NCBI GenBank assembly: GCA_009783775.1
Contig: WRCT01000062.1
Coordinates: 1 to 9,344, forward strand
Length of the DNA stretch: 9,344 nt
Direction of reading: 5' to 3'
Source: Clostridiales bacterium
GTDB lineage: Bacteria; Bacillota; Clostridia; Christensenellales; CAG-138
The notes beneath the pieces are model-generated. The model was given only the letters and a program-made list of their open reading frames with translations. It searched no databases and was not told the DNA's origin. Shown here piece after piece: positions 6,404 to 9,344 of the stretch. Positions within the stretch are counted from its first letter, which is position 1. Every line of letters starts with the position of its first letter. The position numbers and the translations under genes were made by a program.

Positions 6404-6610
6404 CTAACTGCCGCTGTTGACAAATTCGGCTATATCTTCTAATTTACAGTTCAAAGCGGAACACAGCTTATTTAACGTCTTTGTTTCAATGTTTTCATTT
6501 GCTTTCAAACGCCTGATTGTTTTGCTGTCAATACCGCATTGCTCCCTCAAAACATATGTGGAAATCCCCTTCTCTTTCATAACGACCCATAACCTATCAA
6601 AAATAATCAC
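6404..6610 (-). CDS. Small Cro/C1-type helix-turn-helix regulator
   Basis: This 68-aa protein is almost entirely one Cro/C1 (XRE, HTH_26-like) DNA-binding domain. The read is MIIFDRLWVVMKEKGIST, then the turn-helix segment LREQCGIDSKTIRRLKANEN with recognition helix around DSKTIRRL, then TKTLNKLCSALNCKLEDIAEF. The start is taken as GTG at 6610, because AGGAGG (6617-6622 on the complement) sits 6 bases upstream and the family begins M-I-x-(F/Y)-x-x-L-W. The longer frame to 6664 would add a non-conserved hydrophobic tail that runs through the inverted repeat. It is transcribed away from the cysteine-rich gene, and the intergenic space holds a consensus promoter and a matching inverted repeat, the usual arrangement for an autoregulator. 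No sensor domain is attached, so the signal is unknown. Confidence 0.85.
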   Translation of the reverse strand: MIIFDRLWVVMKEKGISTYVLREQCGIDSKTIRRLKANENIETKTLNKLCSALNCKLEDIAEFVNSGS

Positions 6611-6626
6611 AGAAAACCTCCTCAGC

Positions 6627-6655
6627 TTGACAAGAATCATTATGGGGGTTATAAT
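6627..6655 (+). promoter_or_regulatory. Consensus sigma-A promoter of the cysteine-rich gene
   Basis: TTGACA (6627-6632), exactly 17 bases, then TATAAT (6650-6655): a full-consensus promoter pointing to the 65-aa gene, with start expected near 6662 and a leader of about 43 nt. Its -35 box lies only 4 bases beyond the Shine-Dalgarno of the divergent regulator, so binding at one affects the other. Such a strong promoter ahead of a tiny gene suggests high output unless repressed. Confidence 0.85.
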
Positions 6656-6687
6656 CGCAAGCATTAAGGGGATATGACCCCCATAAT
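6639..6687. promoter_or_regulatory. Inverted repeat overlapping the divergent promoter, candidate operator
   Basis: ATTATGGGGGT (6639-6649) and ACCCCCATAAT (6677-6687) are perfect complements. Similarity extends outward on the promoter-distal side of each C-run, giving sites AT-T/A-AT-A/G-ACCCCCATAAT. The first arm fills the promoter spacer up to the -10 box. The second lies downstream of the expected start, so the plus-strand RNA would contain only one arm; the repeat therefore works at the DNA level if at all. Arm centres are 38 bp apart, compatible with two separately bound dimers or looping. The best candidate binder is the adjacent Cro/C1 protein. Confidence 0.6.
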
Positions 6688-6704
6688 AATGGACGGGTGA
6701 TACT

Positions 6705-6902
6705 ATGATTGTTGACGCAACGGGAATTGAGTTGACGCCGGGGAATCTCGGGAAGGCTTGTTTGGGCAGCGGTGAACATGAGGGGATCGAGTGCTGCTGC
6801 GACGAATGCGATTATCTGATGTGTTGTATCGACGAAGACTATCTGCAAGAATGCAAAGACTGCCAGGATGATAATTGCCACGGGAGTATTAAGCCCGCGT
6901 AG
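6705..6902 (+). CDS. 65-aa cysteine-rich acidic protein, function unknown
   Basis: The protein has ten cysteines in 65 residues (19, 30, 31, 32, 35, 40, 41, 50, 53, 58), grouped as CCCDEC, CC and CKDC, plus one histidine after C58. About fifteen Asp/Glu face three Lys, so it is strongly acidic. It opens MIVDATGIELTPGNLGKACL and has no signal peptide, so cytoplasmic metal binding (zinc, iron-sulfur or thiolate clusters) or a redox role is plausible; no known family is claimed. The six-Cys SCIFF precursor pattern does not fit, and no radical SAM enzyme is nearby. Its Shine-Dalgarno is the shifted GGTGAT (6696-6701), complementary to ATCACC of the 16S tail. The gene is reality-checked by the consensus promoter upstream. 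Its TAG stop lies inside the R2 repeat. Confidence 0.75.
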   Translation: MIVDATGIELTPGNLGKACLGSGEHEGIECCCDECDYLMCCIDEDYLQECKDCQDDNCHGSIKPA

Positions 6903-6923
6903 GGGCGAACTGTGTTCGCCCGC
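6895..6923. repeat. REP-like hairpin, family R2 copy B, carrying a stop codon
   Basis: CCGCGTAGGGGCGA (6895-6908), 7 variable bases, TCGCCCGC (6916-6923). The same two blocks with the same spacing recur at 8350-8378. The fold is GGGCGAAC (6903-6910) with GTTCGCCC (6914-6921) around a TGT triloop. The TAG at 6900-6902 is the stop of the cysteine-rich gene, so its last codons (Pro-Ala) are element sequence. Confidence 0.8.
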
Positions 6924-6929
6924 CGGACC

Positions 6930-6978
6930 AAGTGAACAATGAAAAATGATTCACTTCGCCAATGATGAATGATGAATA
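6930..6978. repeat. Low-complexity AATGA-type sequence with a short hairpin
   Basis: AAGTGAA (6930-6936) pairs with TTCACTT (6950-6956), enclosing AATGA units. Repeated AATGATGAAT units follow up to the tRNA terminator. This is of the same character as the low-complexity stretches at 2926-2957 and 6291-6310. Confidence 0.4.
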
Positions 6979-6979
6979 C

Positions 6980-7007
6980 AAAAAATGCCGCTTTCGCGGC
7001 ATTTTTT
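6980..7007 (-). terminator. Bidirectional terminator after tRNA-Glu
   Basis: TGCCGC (6986-6991) and GCGGCA (6996-7001) form a perfect stem around a TTTC/GAAA tetraloop, flanked by six A (6980-6985) and six T (7002-7007). It ends tRNA-Glu transcripts immediately after the CCA on the minus strand and can also stop plus-strand transcription from the cysteine-rich gene. Confidence 0.92.
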
Positions 7008-7008
7008 G

Positions 7009-7084
7009 TGGCACCCGGTACGGGAGTCGAACCCGTGTTACCGCCGTGAGAGGGCGGTGTCCTAGGCCTCTAGACGAACCGAGC
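7009..7084 (-). tRNA. tRNA-Glu (anticodon CTC)
   Basis: The complement folds as a 76-nt cloverleaf with encoded CCA (7009-7011). The anticodon stem CCGCC/GGCGG encloses loop CTCTCAC, giving anticodon CTC, which reads GAG. The T arm is ACGGG-TTCGACT-CCCGT, the D stem GTCT/GGAC, and the variable region has four bases as in other tRNA-Glu. The acceptor GCTCGGT/ACCGGGT closes with two wobble pairs, G1-U72 and U3-G70, and the discriminator is G. It has its own promoter and terminator and is a single-gene unit. Confidence 0.95.
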
Positions 7085-7099
7085 AAGTGTGCAATGACA

Positions 7100-7128
7100 A
7101 TTTTACATAAAACGCGGGCGTCTGTCAA
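7100..7128 (-). promoter_or_regulatory. Promoter of tRNA-Glu
   Basis: On the complement, TTGACA (7123-7128), 17 bases, TAAAAT (7100-7105), placing the start within about 10 bases of the tRNA 5' end at 7084. The -35 box begins only 5 bases after the ytaF stop codon, so the two units are packed tightly. Confidence 0.88.
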
Positions 7129-7133
7129 TAGCA

Positions 7134-7775
7134 TTAGCAAATAATCTTCATTATCGCCAGCCCCAATAAAATCACGCCGCTCAGCCAGGAGACGTCCAGG
7201 CGCAGCTTTTCCGCCGCTTTTTTGCCGAGAAAGCAGCCCAGCGCGATGGCGGCGTAACCAACGATCAGCGAAAAAGCAATCACGGGCAGCGGGTGCGCCC
7301 GCGCCAGCCCCGCGCCAAAACCCGCGCCCAAACCGTCCAGCGACAGCGCGACCGCCAGACAGGCCGCCTCGGCGGGGCTCAACACGCGCGAGCCGTCCCA
7401 GTCCGCCTTCTCCGGCTCGGCGTACACGTGCAGGATAAAGGTCAGGCTCAAAAACTTAAAGCTGATATTCCTTTCGATCCTGTGCCGACGGATCGCGCGG
7501 GCGATCAGACTGTCGCAGAGCTTGATCAACCCCAGCACAAACAAAAAGGCAAAGGTGATCCAGGCCGCCACGCTTGCCGGCAGCACCCCCGCCAGCGCCT
7601 TGCCCAAAAACAGGGCCGCGCCCAAGGATGCGGCGCAAATGCCGTTGATGATCTGCGCGGAGAGGAAGGGGATACGGATCCGATTTAAGCCATAGCTGAA
7701 ACTGGCGGCAAAGGCGTCCAGCGACAGGGCGACCACCAGCAGGGCGGCCTCCGCCAAGGCGGCAGGGGAGAACAT
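7134..7775 (-). CDS. ytaF: Sporulation membrane protein YtaF (MntP-like)
   Basis: This 213-aa polytopic membrane protein has an internal duplication typical of the MntP/YtaF superfamily: SLDAFAASFSYG with D20 in the first half and SLDGLGAGFGAG with D147 in the second. Each lies in a transmembrane helix, with about six hydrophobic segments in total and a charged cytoplasmic-type loop (ARAIRRHRIERN, then EPEKADWDG) between the halves. YtaF is conserved in spore-forming Bacillota and is associated with sporulation; by relation to MntP it may move a divalent cation, which is not shown. The start at 7775 is used because GAAGG precedes it by 7 bases and the helix begins right after. The longer frame up to 7889 only reads through the GAGTGGAG repeat. 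It lies downstream of the methyltransferase on the same strand, separated by 125 bases. Confidence 0.88.
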   Translation of the reverse strand: MFSPAALAEAALLVVALSLDAFAASFSYGLNRIRIPFLSAQIINGICAASLGAALFLGKALAGVLPASVAAWITFAFLFVLGLIKLCDSLIARAIRRHRIERNISFKFLSLTFILHVYAEPEKADWDGSRVLSPAEAACLAVALSLDGLGAGFGAGLARAHPLPVIAFSLIVGYAAIALGCFLGKKAAEKLRLDVSWLSGVILLGLAIMKIIC

Positions 7776-7842
7776 ACGAAAACCTTCTTTCCTTATACTG
7801 TCCCGCAGTAAAAACTCGCTATTGTCATCGTATGCAAAAAAA

Positions 7843-7872
7843 GAGTGGAGTGTTGAGAGTGGAGAGTGGAGC
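7843..7872. repeat. Degenerate GAGTGGAG tandem repeat
   Basis: GAGTGGAG, TTGAGAGTGGA and GAGTGGAG units follow one another between ytaF and the methyltransferase gene. They are imperfect 7-8 base repeats with no partner elsewhere in the window and no evident function. Confidence 0.5.
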
Positions 7873-7879
7873 GAAGGAA

Positions 7880-7898
7880 ATAACGCCATCGGCGTTAT
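7880..7898 (-). terminator. Hairpin after the methyltransferase gene, weak terminator candidate
   Basis: ATAACGCC (7880-7887) pairs perfectly with GGCGTTAT (7891-7898) around a 3-base loop, starting 2 bases beyond the stop codon. On the minus strand it is followed by TTCCTTC, a poor T-run, so it may only slow or partly stop transcription and leave some read-through into ytaF. Confidence 0.4.
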
Positions 7899-7900
7899 AA

Positions 7901-9235
7901 TTACATTCGCAACCCTTTCGGATAATGATTTTTAACAACGCCATTGGCGACCTTACCCAGCCCCAGCGCGCGGCCTTGATAGGCCACGGCGCACCAGCCG
8001 GTCGGGAGATTTGTTGGCAGCGTTTCGCCTTGCAGATAGGCCCGCGCCCCATCAAGATCCACCTCCGCCTTGCGCGCAAAGGGCGTCTCCCGCGCCATCA
8101 AAGCCAGCGCGTGCGCGGGCACAAAACGGTCGCCGCGCGCCTCACCCTGCAACACACCCGCGCGCAGCAGACGCAGCCCCGCGAGCGAAAACGGCAGCGG
8201 CGGCGCGGCCAGCACCCGCCCGTCGGGCAGATAAGTAATGTGCAGATCCGGCGGCAGGATCAGATTCTCCTCCGAAAAACGGGAGTAAACCGGACAGGCG
8301 TCTTCAAGAGACAAAGGCGTGGCTGTGGGGACGGTTCTCTGTGTCGCTGCCGCGTAGGGGCGATTATCAATCGCCCGCATAGAACCGTCCCCACAGTCAC
8401 GCCGCTCCAGCACCGCCGCAAACTGCCCCTCGCCGGGCGAGGTATGCGGATAGAGCCGATGGGTCGTGACAAGCGAAAAATCGGTCCGCTCCCGCAGGAA
8501 ATTCTCCACGACGTCCTCGTTTTCCTCGCGCGAGAAGGTGCAGGTGGCGTAGACCAGCCGTCCGCCGGACTTGAGCGTGCGAGCGGCGGCGGAAAGGATC
8601 TTGCTCTGCCGTCGGGCGCAGGCACATACCTGGGCGGGCGACCAGTGCGCGATCGCGGCGGGGTCCTTGCGAAACATACCCTCGCCCGAGCAGGGCGCGT
8701 CCACCAGCACGCGGTCAAAGGCCTCCGGCAGGGCCCGCGCCAACGCTTCGGGCTCCATCTGCGTGACGACCGCGTTGGTGATCCCCAAACGCTCGATGTT
8801 GCCGAGCAGTACCTTCGCGCGGGACGCTGACACCTCATTGGCCACCAGCACACCCGACCCCTGCAGCTTGCCCGCGATCTGCGTGCTCTTGCCGCCCGGC
8901 GCGGCGCAGAGGTCCAGCACGTTCATGCCCGGTTCCACCTCCAGCAACTCCGCCGGCAGCTGCGCCGAGGCCTCCTGTAAATAATACAGCCCCGCCGCGT
9001 GCAGGGGGTGACGGCCGGACGATAGCTCGGGCGGCACAAAGAACCCCTCGGGGCAGACGCCGTTCGGCACAAGCGCGGCCCCCGCCAGATACTCCAGCCC
9101 GTGCGAGTCCGTCTTGGCCGTGTTGATGCGCAGCGACGGTGCGGGCGTCCTGTCCATGGCGGCCAGATAAGCGGGGAAATCATGCCCCAGCTCATCCTTC
9201 ATGCGGCCTGAAAATGCAATTGGCAGAGACACCAT
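7901..9235 (-). CDS. rsmF: RsmF-like rRNA cytosine-C5 methyltransferase with a repeat inserted in its linker
   Basis: This 444-aa protein is of the RsmB/NOP2 class. It transfers a methyl group from SAM to C5 of a cytosine, most likely in 16S rRNA. The N-terminal segment (LPIAFSGRMKDELG, SLRINTAK) is typical of the RsmF type. Motif I is DLCAAPGGKSTQ (108-119), motif IV DAPCSGEGMFRKDP with the product-release cysteine C182, and motif VI YATCTFSREENED with nucleophile C232. The C-terminus (about 310-444) matches the RsmF-type PUA-like RNA-binding tail. Residues 278-307 (RRDCGDGSMRAIDNRPYA and following) are translated from a palindromic repeat (8316-8403) in the linker between catalytic and C-terminal domains, and the frame is kept. 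The ATG at 9235 fits family alignment, but no Shine-Dalgarno lies before it: repeat R1 begins 2 bases upstream. The exact target base cannot be read from sequence. Confidence 0.9.
   Translation of the reverse strand: MVSLPIAFSGRMKDELGHDFPAYLAAMDRTPAPSLRINTAKTDSHGLEYLAGAALVPNGVCPEGFFVPPELSSGRHPLHAAGLYYLQEASAQLPAELLEVEPGMNVLDLCAAPGGKSTQIAGKLQGSGVLVANEVSASRAKVLLGNIERLGITNAVVTQMEPEALARALPEAFDRVLVDAPCSGEGMFRKDPAAIAHWSPAQVCACARRQSKILSAAARTLKSGGRLVYATCTFSREENEDVVENFLRERTDFSLVTTHRLYPHTSPGEGQFAAVLERRDCGDGSMRAIDNRPYAAATQRTVPTATPLSLEDACPVYSRFSEENLILPPDLHITYLPDGRVLAAPPLPFSLAGLRLLRAGVLQGEARGDRFVPAHALALMARETPFARKAEVDLDGARAYLQGETLPTNLPTGWCAVAYQGRALGLGKVANGVVKNHYPKGLRM
8316..8403. repeat. Palindromic element with GGGGACGGTTCT arms, inside rsmF (family R3)
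   Basis: Arm 8316-8338 and arm 8381-8403 are complementary at 22 of 23 positions, with core CTGTGGGGACGGTTCT (8323-8338) perfect. Between them lies 42 bases containing the R2 repeat copy C. The element is 88 bases between arm ends, read through in frame by the methyltransferase gene. The GGGGACGGTTCT arm resembles small palindromic repeats I associate with Clostridia and with REP-associated transposases; that recall is unchecked. Confidence 0.8.
8350..8378. repeat. REP-like hairpin, family R2 copy C, nested in R3
   Basis: CCGCGTAGGGGCGA (8350-8363), 7 variable bases, TCGCCCGC (8371-8378), identical in blocks and spacing to 6895-6923. The stem is GGGCGATT/AATCGCCC with an ATC loop. Two stem pairs differ from copy B (AC/GT there, TT/AA here) and both copies remain fully paired. 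Confidence 0.8.
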
Positions 9236-9237
9236 AA

Positions 9238-9304
9238 TGTCATTGCGGGCCCGGGGTCCCTACCAAGTCCGCAGACTTGGTGGGGTGGAGTGACCCGCAA
9301 TCTC
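9238..9304. repeat. REP-like repeat R1 copy B with an internal ACCAAGTC hairpin
   Basis: TGTCATTGCGGGC (9238-9250) and GACCCGCAATCTC (9292-9304) match copy A exactly, but 41 bases (9251-9291) separate them here against 2 in copy A. The extra sequence holds a second palindrome, ACCAAGTC (9262-9269) with GACTTGGT (9274-9281) around CGCA, extended by CCCT/GGGG. The element occupies the place where the ribosome binding site of the methyltransferase gene should be. Bases 9305-9344 show nothing assignable apart from possible promoter-like AT-rich sequence at the very end. Confidence 0.75.
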
Positions 9305-9344
9305 GCCTTTCGCGGTGACCATTCCCCATAGTCTATAAATCAAA

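Noticed and set aside
6895..6923. R2 hairpin as an intrinsic terminator of the cysteine-rich gene
   Set aside because: No T-run follows the stem; the true terminator is the bidirectional hairpin at 6980-7007.
6962..7144. A 60-aa plus-strand frame over the tRNA
   Set aside because: Its translation (RYGSRTRVTAVRGRCPRP) is the usual by-product of reading the complement of a tRNA gene.
7776..7889. Upstream extension of YtaF to 7889
   Set aside because: The added residues (SLHSPLSTLHS) translate a GAGTGGAG tandem repeat; a Shine-Dalgarno fits the internal ATG at 7775.
7925..8830. A 301-aa plus-strand frame opposite the methyltransferase
   Set aside because: Arg/Gly/Pro-rich antisense shadow of a GC-rich gene that has all RsmB/NOP motifs.

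Overview
The window looks like chromosomal DNA of an anaerobic, probably spore-forming, moderately GC-rich member of the Clostridia (Bacillota), of the kind common in animal guts. The basis is the gene set (YgeY/YgeW purine-catabolism proteins, a DUF4428-type zinc protein, YtaF, small lipoproteins with type II signal peptides), the strong AGGAGG-type ribosome binding sites and the consensus promoters. This placement is inferred; no rRNA or marker protein was compared.

Layout. Bases 1-460 hold no complete gene: an open frame runs in from the left edge, followed by a two-hairpin repeat and a second inverted repeat. Then comes a plus-strand pair, ygeY (461-1654) and ygeW (1705-2925), with its own promoter and terminator. 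A gap of almost 400 bases (2926-3320) holds low-complexity sequence, the terminator, a 164-bp near-perfect palindromic MITE-like element (2997-3160) and an extended -10 promoter. That promoter drives a three-gene plus-strand operon (3321-6259): a double zinc-finger DUF4428-like protein and two secreted lipoproteins, closed by a strong terminator at 6315-6352. Next is a small divergent module: a 68-aa Cro/C1-type regulator (6404-6610, minus) and a 65-aa, ten-cysteine acidic protein (6705-6902, plus). They flank a consensus promoter that overlaps an 11-bp inverted repeat. On the minus strand follow tRNA-Glu(CTC) with promoter and terminator (6980-7128), ytaF (7134-7775) and an RsmF-like rRNA cytosine-C5 methyltransferase (7901-9235).

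How the genes work together. YgeY and YgeW belong to the selenium-linked gut cluster associated with anaerobic urate/purine breakdown, but the usual partners (ygeX, ssnA, hyuA/hydA, ygfK) are not in the window. The DUF4428 protein and the lipoproteins are co-transcribed, pairing a presumably cytoplasmic zinc protein with two cell-surface proteins of unknown role. The Cro/C1 protein plausibly controls its divergent cysteine-rich partner, and itself, through the inverted repeat.

The most striking overall feature is the density of small palindromic repeats from several unrelated families. One sits in frame inside the rsmF coding sequence with a second family nested in it. Another supplies the stop codon of the cysteine-rich gene. 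A third abuts the rsmF start codon, where no Shine-Dalgarno sequence is visible. No transposase that could mobilise them is present in the window.
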